NCBI GenBank assembly: GCA_019232905.1
Contig: JAFANA010000026.1
Location: 1-43,692 of the forward strand
Origin: Vulcanimicrobiota bacterium
GTDB taxonomy: Bacteria; Vulcanimicrobiota; Vulcanimicrobiia; Vulcanimicrobiales; Vulcanimicrobiaceae
Length of the DNA: 43,692 bases
Direction of reading: 5' to 3'
Below the pieces are notes generated by a model. The model saw nothing but the letters and a program-made list of their open reading frames with translations. It searched no databases and was not told where the DNA came from. Numbering within the stretch: position 1 is the stretch's first letter; each line of letters starts with the position of its first letter. Made by a program: the position numbers and the translations under genes. Positions 23,488 to 32,209 of the stretch are shown in pieces.

Positions 23488-23865
23488 ATGGACGCCACGC
23501 TCGAAATCACGGCGATGCCGGCTCCGCAATGGCTGTTCGGTTATGACATTACGGAAGAGCAGCGCCTCCTTTTTGCGCGCCTTTACCTGGAATATGCCCA
23601 CTCCTCGTTCGAAGGTCCGATCCACGAGCAGCCAAGGGAATCGCTCAGCAGCTTTCTCGACCGGTGTACCGACCGGGGGTTAACGCTTGCCGTACCCCGC
23701 GAACTCGCAATCGACATCTTGCGCCGGCCCGACGTCTTCGGTTGGTCGCACGCGATCTTCGCGCATGAGGTGCGTCGCCCGTTACATCAATTGAGCTCGG
23801 TCCTGAACCGCAGCCGCGAGCTGCTGACGCGCCCGCAGCGGCGGTTCGTCAGACGCACTAACTGA
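23488..23865 (+). CDS. Hypothetical protein, 125 residues
   Basis: Not recognised. The protein is mostly helical and soluble, with aromatic residues near the start ([30 protein letters not shown] in parts), a middle [17 protein letters not shown] segment and a basic C-terminus ([14 protein letters not shown]). It has no signal peptide, membrane segment or cysteine cluster. ATG at 23488 has TATAGT ending 11 nt upstream and no convincing SD, so it may be transcribed with almost no leader. It is convergent with ettA, overlapping its stop by 8 bp. The coding call rests on the uninterrupted frame and on the absence of a better reading of this interval. Confidence 0.55.
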   Translation: MDATLEITAMPAPQWLFGYDITEEQRLLFARLYLEYAHSSFEGPIHEQPRESLSSFLDRCTDRGLTLAVPRELAIDILRRPDVFGWSHAIFAHEVRRPLHQLSSVLNRSRELLTRPQRRFVRRTN

Positions 23866-25525
23866 GCGTCAGCGGACGGTAGCGGATCCGCTTCGGGCGG
23901 GCGGCTTCTTCACCGAGCCGTTTGATTTTGTCCGCTTCGTATTCTTGATAGTTACCTTCGAAAAGATAGACCTGGCTGTCGCCTTCGAAGGCGAGGATGT
24001 GCGTGGCGATCCGGTCGAGGAACCAGCGATCGTGACTGATCACCATCACCGTGCCGGCAAATTCCGCAAGTGCATCTTCGAGTGCGCGCAGCGTTTCGAC
24101 GTCGAGATCGTTCGACGGTTCGTCCAGCAGCAGCACGTTCGCGCCCGTTACGAGCGTCTTGGCAAGATGAAGACGTCCGCGTTCGCCGCCCGAAAGCGAG
24201 CCGACCGGCTTTTGCTGATCTGCGCCTTTGAAGTTGAAGCGTCCGAGATATGCGCGCGACGGCATTTCGAATTTTCCAACTTGCAGAATATCGAGGCCGC
24301 CGCTCACGTCTTCCCACACGGTCTTCGCATTGTCGAGCGATTCGCGGCTCTGATCGACCGTCGCAAGTTTCACGCTCGGTCCGATCACGATCTCCCCGGC
24401 ATCCGGCTTTTCTTTGCCCGCGATCATCCGGAACATCGTCGTTTTACCGGCGCCGTTGGGTCCGATGATACCGACGATTGCGCCTGCGGGGATAACGAAA
24501 CTCACGTCGTCCATCAGCAACCGGTCTCCGAAGGCTTTGCGAACGTTCTTGAATTCGACGACTTTGTCGCCGAGACGCTCGGCCACCGGGATAAAGATTT
24601 CTTGCGTTTCGTTGCGGCGCTGGTATTCGAAACTGGAGAGCTCTTCAAAACGCGCGATGCGGCTCTTGCTCTTTGATTGACGGCCTTTCGTGCCTTGGCG
24701 CACCCACTCGAGTTCGCGTTTGATCGCCTTTTGGCGCGCTGATTCTGCCGACTCTTCTTGTTTCAGACGCTCTTCTTTTTGATCGAGCCACGAGCTGTAG
24801 TTGCCCTTCCAAGGAATACCACGACCTCTATCGAGTTCGAGAATCCACTCCGCCGCATTATCGAGGAAGTACCGGTCGTGCGTGACGGCAACGACGGTGC
24901 CCGGAAAGCGTTGCAAATATTGTTCCAGCCACTCGACGCTTTCCGCGTCGAGGTGATTCGTCGGCTCGTCGAGCAACAGCATATCGGGCTTCGAGAGCAA
25001 CAGACGGCACAGCGCCACGCGGCGCTTTTCACCGCCGGAGAGCGGACCAATTTTTGCATCCCAGGACGGCAGACGCAACGCATCCGCGGCGATTTCCAGT
25101 TGCTGATCGAGATCGTCGCCGGCCGATGCAATAATGGCTTCGAGCCGCGACTGCTCTTCGGCGAGCTTATCGAAATCGGCATCGGGATTCGCGTATTCGG
25201 CGTAGAGCGCGTCGAGACGGTTACGCGCCTCAATCAGTTCGCCCAACCCTTCCTCGACAGTTTCGCGCACGGTTTTGTCCGGATTGAGTTTCGGCTCTTG
25301 TTCGAGAAAGCCGATCGTTAGATTTGGTGCCGGCGCCGCTTCACCGTCGAATTCGGCATCGACGCCCGCCATGATGCGCAACAACGACGACTTCCCCGCG
25401 CCGTTGAGGCCGAGGATGCCGATTTTTGCACCAGGGAAGAAACTGAGCGAGATATCTTTGAGGATCTGACGCTTCGGCGGAACGACCTTGCCGACGCGAT
25501 ACATAGAATAGACGTACTGCGACAC
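23858..25525 (-). CDS. ettA: Energy-dependent translational throttle protein EttA (ABC-F ATPase)
   Basis: 555 residues, the same length as E. coli EttA. The GTG at 25525 starts [18 protein letters not shown], which lines up with the E. coli start; the upstream open frame is not homologous. Two ATP-binding cassettes: Walker A GLNGAGKS (39-46), ABC signature LSGGEKRR and Walker [13 protein letters not shown] in the first; [16 protein letters not shown] and [12 protein letters not shown] in the second. Between them is the basic linker (P-site tRNA interaction motif) [17 protein letters not shown]. EttA binds the ribosomal E site and regulates entry into elongation according to the ADP/ATP ratio. 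No membrane segments are present. No SD is visible before the start. It is followed on the same strand by nothing and meets a small convergent gene. Confidence 0.96.
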   Translation of the reverse strand: MSQYVYSMYRVGKVVPPKRQILKDISLSFFPGAKIGILGLNGAGKSSLLRIMAGVDAEFDGEAAPAPNLTIGFLEQEPKLNPDKTVRETVEEGLGELIEARNRLDALYAEYANPDADFDKLAEEQSRLEAIIASAGDDLDQQLEIAADALRLPSWDAKIGPLSGGEKRRVALCRLLLSKPDMLLLDEPTNHLDAESVEWLEQYLQRFPGTVVAVTHDRYFLDNAAEWILELDRGRGIPWKGNYSSWLDQKEERLKQEESAESARQKAIKRELEWVRQGTKGRQSKSKSRIARFEELSSFEYQRRNETQEIFIPVAERLGDKVVEFKNVRKAFGDRLLMDDVSFVIPAGAIVGIIGPNGAGKTTMFRMIAGKEKPDAGEIVIGPSVKLATVDQSRESLDNAKTVWEDVSGGLDILQVGKFEMPSRAYLGRFNFKGADQQKPVGSLSGGERGRLHLAKTLVTGANVLLLDEPSNDLDVETLRALEDALAEFAGTVMVISHDRWFLDRIATHILAFEGDSQVYLFEGNYQEYEADKIKRLGEEAARPKRIRYRPLTLS

Positions 25526-25542
25526 GGCACCGAGGCTTCTGG

Positions 25543-25791
25543 CTAGCGGCCGATCAACCCCGCTTCGGCGAGTAACGCCTTGACGTTGTCGAACTGCTTG
25601 CGCAGATCGTGGACTTGCGCAACCCGCACGGTCGGATCCGGTGCGAACTGCTGCGCGCGCCAGGCGGCGACGTGCGCTTTCAAATTTTCCCACGCGACGC
25701 GCTGAATGCTGCCCTGCGGGTACCGTTGAAAGGCGTCGTCGGCATGCGCGATCAGGAAGCTTGCTTTGGCGAGTTCGAGGTCGATGTCCAC
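25543..25791 (-). CDS. Small hypothetical helical protein
   Basis: 82 residues from the GTG at 25791; a TTG at 25818 would add nine residues, and neither has a strong SD. Not recognised. The sequence is helical with heptad-like content ([23 protein letters not shown], then a Trp-containing helix [15 protein letters not shown], then [15 protein letters not shown]), without signal peptide, membrane segment or cysteines. It lies 17 bp upstream of ettA on the same strand, so it is probably co-transcribed with it. Whether it has any role in translation control is unknown. The steady coding pattern and tight spacing support a real gene. Confidence 0.6.
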   Translation of the reverse strand: MDIDLELAKASFLIAHADDAFQRYPQGSIQRVAWENLKAHVAAWRAQQFAPDPTVRVAQVHDLRKQFDNVKALLAEAGLIGR

Positions 25792-25861
25792 GTCTTTAGC
25801 GTACCCAATGCTGCACAAACGTCATGGGGTCCAAAGGCTCTAGTAGACTGCTCCGTTTCCA

Positions 25862-27859
25862 CTACGTCATGGGCCCGCTTGCCAGGTCCCGCATCGTGTT
25901 CACGGCGTCGACCATGATATCGAGCGTGGTCAGCAGCGCGTCGCGTTCCGGCCATTGCAGTTCTTCTTGCAAGCGCACGTATGCATCGCGAAGATGCACG
26001 GAGGGCACCGCCCGCTCTCCGCGCAGAAGTGCGTCGATCGCCGCGAATGCTGTTTCCACTTGCACGGCAAAGGGCGCCAACTCCGCAAGTGCGGGCGTTT
26101 GCGGTGACTCATACACGGTCGCCAGCGTAAGATTTGCCAAGCCGAGACGCTGCGTGCCGGCCATGATGCCGAGCGCCGTTTCCCGCGGAATATCGTCGTT
26201 TGCCTTTGGTTCGCTCAACATGCGCTCGAGCGATTCATCTGCCTTGGCGCGCGTGCTCCAAACTTGGGCGCGCTCGTCGTGAAGTTTTGCGTTGTCGCGT
26301 GACGTGGGATCGATCAAGCCTGCAAAGAGTATGCGGGTATAGGCGCGATCGGCGGCGAGTAGATCGAGGAGACGTTTTCGCGTATGCGGCGCTTCCCACG
26401 TCGGCCAGATGACGTAGCTGAACATGGCAATCGCACCGCCGATCAACGTCGAGACGGCGCGGCTCACCACTGCCGCGTGTTCCGGCGTTCCGACGAGTCC
26501 TAAGATGAAGACAACGTACGCCGTGACGGTAACGGTATACAGGCCGTAGTTCAATTGAAACGTCCAATACCCGATGGCCGCAAAGAAAATCGCAAGTGCG
26601 AGCAACACATGCGGCGTGTCCGGAAGCGCAAGGACGAGGGCCGTAGCGACGGCCACGCCGATCAGCGTGCCGAGGATGCGCGCAAAGCCGCGCGAGAGCG
26701 TCGTCGTGAAATCGGGGCGAAGTACGATCGCGGCCGTAAGCGTCATCCAATAGCCGCGTTGAATCGGCAGAACGTGCGCGAGCGTTCCCGTCACGGCAAG
26801 GGTGACGGCGAGGCGCACTGCGTGCCGTCCGAACGGTGCGTCGACCGAAAGATTTGAATGAAGGATCGCGAGCGATTCGGCAAGGTCGAACCAGTCGGCA
26901 TTTGGGATCGACGGGTGGCCGAGCGACCGCGAGCGTAACGGGATCGACACGTTTCGCCAGATCGCGCGCAGCTGACCGAAGAGCGCGCGCACTTGTTCGT
27001 CAGGACTTTCGATTTCGATGTTTGCGCGCAATTGCTCGTCGCTCGGCGGTCGCCCACTTTGAAGTGCAGTCGCGATCGCCGTAAGGGCGCGTGCCGTTGT
27101 ATCGCGCTGAGGCAAGAACGACGTGCAGTAGGTTGCCGCGATACGGCCGAGCGTCGAGCGGATGCGTTCGGCTTCATCAAGCAGCGTTTGAAATGCCGCA
27201 AACGCGACGCGACGCCCGAACGGGCGGGGATCGGACAGCGTCGCCGCGACGTCGGCAAGTGATGACGCAGGAGGCAGCGTCGGATTCACGCAGTCGATCG
27301 ATCGCGCGTAGGACGCCAGCGACGAGAATGCGTTCGCGAGTGCGGTTCGCTCTTCCGGATACCGTTGCACCGGCCAGCTAAAAACCAGCAGAGCCGTTTG
27401 AATGAGTCCGCCGAAGATCACGAGTGCCGCGCACTCGGCCGACTGCGTCATCGGAAGCGGATAGTTGCTGAATATCACGAGCGCGATCGTCGCATTGACG
27501 CCCACCGCGGACGCCGGCGGGCCGAGCGATGCGATCAGCCCGTAACCGGCGCCCCAGAGCGCGAGGGATGCGATTTCGACGATCGTCGAATGGGCGGCCA
27601 TCGTTCCGACGAATGTCGAGATCGCCATCGCGAACGCCACGGCAATCATCGTTGCCGCTCGCGTCCAATAGACGCCCTGTAGCGACGCGAATCCGGTGCA
27701 CAGCGCACCCGTTCCGCACGACACCGCAAAGAGCGGTTGACGCGTCGCGAACCCGGCGAGAATTCCGAGCGTTACGCCGATCGCGCAGCGCACCGCAAAG
27801 GGGCGATCCACCCCTTTCCAGTCGACGTGGAGAAGCGACGAAAGAAATTTAGCCGCCAA
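25862..27859 (-). CDS. FUSC-family inner-membrane protein (aromatic-acid exporter / YccS-like)
   Basis: 665 residues from the TTG at 27859, which lies inside the end of the VIT gene; upstream the frame is Arg/Ser-rich and non-homologous. A GTG at 27811 is an alternative. Two membrane blocks of about five to six helices (about 25-170 and 350-480) alternate with soluble helical regions, the duplicated plan of FUSC proteins (fusaric acid resistance / AaeB / YccS). Landmarks are GCAIGVTLG-like first helices, PLFAVSCGTGAL, and in the second block QRGYWMTLTAAIVLRPDFTTTLSRGFARILGTLIGV, the family signature. Members are thought to export aromatic acids or similar compounds; the substrate here is unknown. 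The 11-bp overlap with the VIT gene suggests coupled translation. Confidence 0.86.
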   Translation of the reverse strand: MAAKFLSSLLHVDWKGVDRPFAVRCAIGVTLGILAGFATRQPLFAVSCGTGALCTGFASLQGVYWTRAATMIAVAFAMAISTFVGTMAAHSTIVEIASLALWGAGYGLIASLGPPASAVGVNATIALVIFSNYPLPMTQSAECAALVIFGGLIQTALLVFSWPVQRYPEERTALANAFSSLASYARSIDCVNPTLPPASSLADVAATLSDPRPFGRRVAFAAFQTLLDEAERIRSTLGRIAATYCTSFLPQRDTTARALTAIATALQSGRPPSDEQLRANIEIESPDEQVRALFGQLRAIWRNVSIPLRSRSLGHPSIPNADWFDLAESLAILHSNLSVDAPFGRHAVRLAVTLAVTGTLAHVLPIQRGYWMTLTAAIVLRPDFTTTLSRGFARILGTLIGVAVATALVLALPDTPHVLLALAIFFAAIGYWTFQLNYGLYTVTVTAYVVFILGLVGTPEHAAVVSRAVSTLIGGAIAMFSYVIWPTWEAPHTRKRLLDLLAADRAYTRILFAGLIDPTSRDNAKLHDERAQVWSTRAKADESLERMLSEPKANDDIPRETALGIMAGTQRLGLANLTLATVYESPQTPALAELAPFAVQVETAFAAIDALLRGERAVPSVHLRDAYVRLQEELQWPERDALLTTLDIMVDAVNTMRDLASGPMT

Positions 27860-28682
27860 CGGCGACCGGGGCGTGTCCGAAGAGCGGCGGAATGAAGTGA
27901 CCCGCGAGATACGAGAGCGCGAAGACTCCGCAGCCGTACGCGACGATTTCAAGTCCCTTCGATACCGGGTTGCGATTGCTCGTGCGCGCCGCGTACGCAC
28001 CGACACCAAAGAGTCCGAGCACGGCAAGCACGAGCGACAGAACGGTCGACGCAAGCATCGAAATCGGCAGAAAGAACGCGAGAATCGGCAAGAGCGACCC
28101 GCCCGCGTATGAAGCGCCCATTGCAAGCGGCGCGCGCAGACTCGTATCCTCGGCAACGCGCGGATCGATGCCGAACTCATCGCGCATCATTTCGTAGAGG
28201 TAGATGTCGGGATGTTGCGTCAGGCGCGTGACGATCATCTGCGCTTCCTGCGCGCTGAAGCCTTTGAGTTTATAGTACGCAACTTGTTCTGCGAACTCGG
28301 CTTGCGGATCGCTTGCCATCTCGGCTTTTTCCATGTCGATCGTGGCCTGCACCACTTCGCGTTCCGATTTGCCGCCCAGATATTCGCCGACGCCCATCGA
28401 GAGCGCGCCTGCGAGCAGCGCGAGAAATCCGCTGATAAACACCGCGCTACGGGCGCCTTCCGCGACGCCGACGCCGGTAATGATTCCAAGCGTTGTGAGA
28501 ATGCCGTCTTGCACGCCGAAAACAATTTCGCGAACGCTGCGCTGACTTTCCAATTGACGGCGTTGCGGCGTGTCGGGAATGCGCGGCTGAACTTGATGCC
28601 AGCCGGGCACGTCAACGACGATTTCGGTAACGGGCGGCGTCAGGGCGGGATCTTCCTGAGACGGCATAGAGCGGTGGTTCAT
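27849..28682 (-). CDS. VIT1/CCC1-family metal transporter
   Basis: 277 residues from ATG at 28682 (an internal ATG at 28667 is possible; no SD at either). The N-terminal 50 residues are soluble and proline-rich. The VIT core starts at VREIVFGVQDGILTTLGIITGVGVAEG, with the conserved Asp of the first transmembrane helix, then GALSMGVGEYLGGKSEREV (helix 2 and its acidic cap), a soluble metal-binding helical region rich in Glu (about 115-170), and three C-terminal helices. VIT1/CCC1 proteins export Fe2+ or Mn2+ from the cytoplasm in exchange for protons, in bacteria usually for metal detoxification. It is followed by the overlapping FUSC gene and diverges from pxpB with only 14 bp between starts. 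Confidence 0.92.
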   Translation of the reverse strand: MNHRSMPSQEDPALTPPVTEIVVDVPGWHQVQPRIPDTPQRRQLESQRSVREIVFGVQDGILTTLGIITGVGVAEGARSAVFISGFLALLAGALSMGVGEYLGGKSEREVVQATIDMEKAEMASDPQAEFAEQVAYYKLKGFSAQEAQMIVTRLTQHPDIYLYEMMRDEFGIDPRVAEDTSLRAPLAMGASYAGGSLLPILAFFLPISMLASTVLSLVLAVLGLFGVGAYAARTSNRNPVSKGLEIVAYGCGVFALSYLAGHFIPPLFGHAPVAVGG

Positions 28683-28696
28683 ATCCGGTACAGCGA

Positions 28697-29356
28697 ATGG
28701 CCTTCCATATGAACGAATTCGGCGTCCCTAAATTTCGGCGCCTCGGCACGAACGTGCTCGTCGTTCATGCCGATGGTTCTCGGCGTTTGGAAAACCAGGA
28801 ACGGATATGGCGGTTGCACGCTGCTGCGCGTGCCTTGGACGGCGTGTGCGAATCCGTACCGGGGATGAATAACTTGACGTTGCTCTACGACGAACGGATC
28901 GCTCCCGATACGTTGGAGCGCCGCTTGCGCGAAGCGTGGGATATGGCGGTTCCGGTCGGCGCGCGATCGCGAACTCATGTTATCGAGGTTCGCTACGGCG
29001 GCACCGACGGTCCGGACCTTGCCGGCGTCGCGGCGGCGGCGCAGTTGAGTGAACGCGAGGTTGTGCGACTGCACGCGTCCACTGAGTACGTCGTGTACTT
29101 TCTCGGTTTTCAGCCCGGCTTTGCGTATCTGGGCGATCTCGATCGGCGGTTGTATCTTCCGCGCCGCGACGTCCCCCGGGCAGTTGTTCCGGCCGGGTCG
29201 GTGGCCGTCGCGCTCCATCAGACGGCGATTTACCCCTTTGCTTCACCCGGCGGATGGCATATCATCGGGCGGACCGATGCGACCGTCTTCGATCCATTGC
29301 GAAGCGAGGCGCTCTTCGCAGCCGGGGACCGCGTGCGTTTTCGGGAGCACGCGTGA
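28697..29356 (+). CDS. pxpB: 5-oxoprolinase subunit PxpB
   Basis: 219 residues (an ATG at 28709 is an alternative start, neither with a clear SD). It belongs to the KipI/allophanate hydrolase subunit 1 family: NQERIWRLHAA (N-terminal domain), then the C-terminal cyclophilin-like domain with VRYGG, GFQPGFAYLGDLD, LPRR, RAVVPAGSVAVA, and YPFASPGGWHIIGRT. PxpB works with PxpC and PxpA in ATP-dependent opening of 5-oxoproline (pyroglutamate) to glutamate in the cytoplasm, a damage-product clearance pathway. The order pxpB-pxpC-pxpA with 4-bp overlaps is the standard bacterial arrangement. Transcription starts in the 14-bp gap or, more likely, inside the divergent VIT gene. Confidence 0.95.
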   Translation: MAFHMNEFGVPKFRRLGTNVLVVHADGSRRLENQERIWRLHAAARALDGVCESVPGMNNLTLLYDERIAPDTLERRLREAWDMAVPVGARSRTHVIEVRYGGTDGPDLAGVAAAAQLSEREVVRLHASTEYVVYFLGFQPGFAYLGDLDRRLYLPRRDVPRAVVPAGSVAVALHQTAIYPFASPGGWHIIGRTDATVFDPLRSEALFAAGDRVRFREHA

Positions 29357-30324
29357 CGGAATTGATCGTCGAGCAGGCGGCGGCGCAAATGCTCGTCGTC
29401 GACCGCGGGCGCTTCGGACACCGTCATGAAGGCATTCCATGGTGCGGACCCGCGGATGCTCTCGCGTTCGATATCGCAAACGTGTTGTTGTGTAACCCGC
29501 CGGATTGCGCGGGACTCGAGGTGATGCTCGGCGGCACGCGGATCCGGTTCGGCTCGACGGTCACGTTTGCGATTACCGGCGCGGATTGCGATGCCGCGCT
29601 CAACGGACGTCGTTGCGCGAATTGGGCGAAGCATGTGGCGCCCGAGGGGTCCGTGTTGCAGCTACGACCCCCGTCACGCAGTGTGTACGCGTATGTAGCC
29701 GTAAGCGGCGGTATTGACGTTCCGCTCGTACTCGGATCGCGAACGACGGATGTCGCTGCATCGTTCGGCGGATTTGCCGGTCGCACGCTCCGCGAAGGCG
29801 ACCGCGTTGCAATCGGGACAGCGATATGTCCGGCCGGCGCTTCGTTTGCGATTGCACCGCCGCAACTCAATCTCCATGCCGGCGCGCAGTCCGACGGCGT
29901 GACGGTGCTTCGCGCCATCGCCGGCGGCGAGATCGAACGATTCGACGAGCGATCGCGCACGCAGCTCTGGGAAGAACGATGGAGCGTCGGATATCAAAGC
30001 AACCGCATGGGATACCGTTTACACGGCGGCGCGCTACAGTACGTAGGCGAACAGTTGCCGTCACACGGTGTGTTTCCGGGCGTCATCCAGGTGCCGCCGT
30101 CAGGCGAGCCGATCGTGCTGCTCGCCGACGCGCATACAACCGGCGGATACCCGAAAGTAGGCGTCGTCATCGAGAACGATCTGCCGCTCCTCGCACAGCG
30201 GCGCCCCGGCGAGCTCGTGCGGTTTCGACCGGTCACCGTTGACGACGCGCACCGCGCAGCAGAAGCGCAGCGGCAGTACGTGCAAGCAATTCGAGCCCTG
30301 GCGCTCGAACGGAGTGGACGATGA
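29353..30324 (+). CDS. pxpC: 5-oxoprolinase subunit PxpC
   Basis: 323 residues from the GTG at 29353, which overlaps the pxpB stop by 4 bp (GTGA); the open frame upstream lies inside pxpB. It is a biotin-dependent carboxyltransferase/allophanate hydrolase subunit 2-type protein with the landmarks TVQD-like VDRGRFGHRHEGIPWCGPADALAF in pieces, NPPDCAGLEVMLGG, VSGGIDVPLVLGSRTTD, GYQSNRMGYRLHG and the C-terminal SHGVFPGVIQVPPSGEPIVLLADAHTTGGYPKVG. It forms the ATP-dependent complex with PxpB that phosphorylates 5-oxoproline before PxpA hydrolysis. It overlaps pxpA by 4 bp (ATGA). No irregularities in the frame. Confidence 0.95.
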   Translation: MTELIVEQAAAQMLVVDRGRFGHRHEGIPWCGPADALAFDIANVLLCNPPDCAGLEVMLGGTRIRFGSTVTFAITGADCDAALNGRRCANWAKHVAPEGSVLQLRPPSRSVYAYVAVSGGIDVPLVLGSRTTDVAASFGGFAGRTLREGDRVAIGTAICPAGASFAIAPPQLNLHAGAQSDGVTVLRAIAGGEIERFDERSRTQLWEERWSVGYQSNRMGYRLHGGALQYVGEQLPSHGVFPGVIQVPPSGEPIVLLADAHTTGGYPKVGVVIENDLPLLAQRRPGELVRFRPVTVDDAHRAAEAQRQYVQAIRALALERSGR

Positions 30325-31034
30325 GGGAAATCGATCTCAACGCCGATCTCGGTGAAGGCTGCGGCGACGACAACGCCTTGATGACCATCGTGACGTCGGC
30401 GAACATTGCATGCGGTGCGCACGCCGGCGATGAAGCGACGATGCGCGAAACGATTCGTCTCGCGCAACGCAACGGCGTAGCAATCGGCGCGCATCCGTCG
30501 TTTCCCGATCGAGAAAACTTCGGCCGCATCGACATGCAGCGCGCGCCGCATGAAATTTACGAAGACGTCCGTTCGCAGATCGAAACGCTGGCAACGGTCG
30601 CGCGCGAAGAAGGCGCGATACTGCATCACGTCAAGGCGCACGGCGCGCTCTATAATCTGGCAGCGCGCGACGTCGCCGTCGCCGACGCAATTTCGCGCGC
30701 CGTCGCCGACGCCTCCACGTCACTCATCATCTATGGCCTTGCGGGCGGCGCGCAGATAGAAAGCGCCCACGCACACGGACTACGCACCGCAGGCGAAGGA
30801 TTCGCCGATCGCCGCTACGAGCCCGACGGCACCCTCGTCCCCCGTTCGCGTCCCAACGCGCTCATCAACGACGAAGAAGAAGCCGTCCAGCAAGCATTGG
30901 CGCTCGCCCAGCAAGAACGCGCCCAAACGATCTGCCTACACGGCGACGGCCCGCACGCAATCGCCTTCGCCCGCCGAATCCGAGACGCATTCGCCCGCGC
31001 CAACATCACGATTCGCGCATCCCAACAAGGTTAA
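30321..31034 (+). CDS. pxpA: 5-oxoprolinase subunit PxpA (LamB/YcsF family)
   Basis: 237 residues, ATG overlapping the pxpC stop by 4 bp. LamB/YcsF signatures: DLNADLGEGCG (5-15), ANIACGAHAGDE (28-39), IGAHPSFPDRENFGR (55-69) and HVKAHGALYN (about 103-112), with the His and Asp residues expected for the hydrolase site, then EGFADRRYEPDG and LVPRSRPNALI. PxpA cleaves the phosphorylated ring to release glutamate. It is the last gene of the pxpBCA operon; an AT-rich imperfect hairpin (TTTTC / GAAAA at 31035-31050) follows the stop and could be a weak terminator shared with the convergent S1-domain gene. Confidence 0.96.
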   Translation: MREIDLNADLGEGCGDDNALMTIVTSANIACGAHAGDEATMRETIRLAQRNGVAIGAHPSFPDRENFGRIDMQRAPHEIYEDVRSQIETLATVAREEGAILHHVKAHGALYNLAARDVAVADAISRAVADASTSLIIYGLAGGAQIESAHAHGLRTAGEGFADRRYEPDGTLVPRSRPNALINDEEEAVQQALALAQQERAQTICLHGDGPHAIAFARRIRDAFARANITIRASQQG

Positions 31035-31067
31035 TTTTCTCGCGCGAAAACGCAACTAACTTAACCG

Positions 31068-32087
31068 CTAGCCACCCAACTCTTTACCGAGCGGCGCGAA
31101 CGATGTAGAAGAGAACGCGCTTGCCGAATGCGTGGTGCTCAGGCGGATGCGGCGGTTTCGATAGTCAACGGAACGGACCGTGACTTCGATGGCCTCGCCG
31201 ATTTCGTACTCTTCGGGGTTCGCTTCGCGATCGGAGATGCTTCCGATCACGCCCGGTGCGATCTCGACTTGCAGGCGCGGCTCTTTTGCGACGACGTGAC
31301 CTTCCGTAACGGTGCCGTGTTTGAGCACGTTCGAGTGATCGCGCCATGGATCGGGGAGCGCGGCTTTGCGCGAGACGGCGATCTTCTTGCCGCCTTCGTC
31401 GATGCGCAACACTTTGACCGGGAAGCTGTCGCCGATATTCACGGCATCGGTTGGTTTTTCTAAGCGCTCGAAGGCGAGTTCGCCGATCGGCACGAGCGCA
31501 TCGACACCACCGAGATCGACGAAGGCGCCGAAGTCGGCGATACGAACGACGGTCGCGGTGCGCTCTTCGCCGACGCGCAATGATGCGAGCAGCGCTTGAC
31601 GTGCAGCACGGCGTTCTTGCTCCGCGGCGCGGCGATGCGAGACGACCAGACGCTTACGCTTTTGATCGACGTCGATGACCTTCACCGGAATCTCTTTGCC
31701 GACGAGCGTTGCCAGCGATTCGCCTTTCGGCACGCGGGTTTGCGATGCCGGAAGAAATGCGCGATAACCCTCGACGTCGAGCAGCAGTCCGCCCTTGATC
31801 TCGGATTTGACTTTGGCACTAATTGTTTCGCTGGTATCTTTCGCGCCCGAGATACGCGCCCACGTTTCTTGCGCGCGCTTGCGCCCTTCCGCTGCTTGCG
31901 CTTGCTGCGGCGTTTGCGCTGCAGGTTCAGCGGCGGGTGCTTCCGTCACATCGGCGGGCGCTTCGGTCTGCGCTTGCTGCTCGGGTGGTAGTTCGAGCGG
32001 TGCAGGCGCGGACTCCGCGAGCGGCGCTTCCGGCTGCGGAACGAGTTGGTTCGAGTGGTCCGCTTTGAGCTCTTCGTTATCCATCAT
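31068..32087 (-). CDS. S1-domain RNA-binding protein (ribosomal protein S1-like)
   Basis: 339 residues from the first of two adjacent ATGs (32087 or 32084); the frame upstream is not homologous. Residues 1-70 are disordered, rich in Ala, Pro, Glu and Gln. Three S1 repeats follow: one at about 83-150 (KGGLLLDVEGYRAFLPASQ), one at about 168-240 with the classic FGAFVDLGGVDALVPIGEL, and a third at about 255-322 (VVAKEPRLQVEIAPGVIGSI), plus a short tail. The protein is shorter than the six-domain S1 of E. coli but similar to the three-to-four-domain S1 homologues of other phyla. It probably binds mRNA on the ribosome or acts in RNA metabolism. No SD precedes it. It diverges from gnd. Confidence 0.88.
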   Translation of the reverse strand: MMDNEELKADHSNQLVPQPEAPLAESAPAPLELPPEQQAQTEAPADVTEAPAAEPAAQTPQQAQAAEGRKRAQETWARISGAKDTSETISAKVKSEIKGGLLLDVEGYRAFLPASQTRVPKGESLATLVGKEIPVKVIDVDQKRKRLVVSHRRAAEQERRAARQALLASLRVGEERTATVVRIADFGAFVDLGGVDALVPIGELAFERLEKPTDAVNIGDSFPVKVLRIDEGGKKIAVSRKAALPDPWRDHSNVLKHGTVTEGHVVAKEPRLQVEIAPGVIGSISDREANPEEYEIGEAIEVTVRSVDYRNRRIRLSTTHSASAFSSTSFAPLGKELGG

Positions 32088-32209
32088 GTATGCCGGTGCG
32101 ACGGGTTCCCGCGTTAGAGGGCGCGGCCCTCTCTGTACTATTCCCGGGAGCGCGGAAAAAGGCGACGAACTAACCCTGGCCTTCCAACGAAGAGGAGAGT
32201 CTTGCAACG

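Noticed and set aside
30700..31034. C-rich codon use at the end of pxpA as a sign of transfer
   Set aside because: The frame and motifs are normal and the thiolase end at 1-189 shows the same style; ordinary variation.
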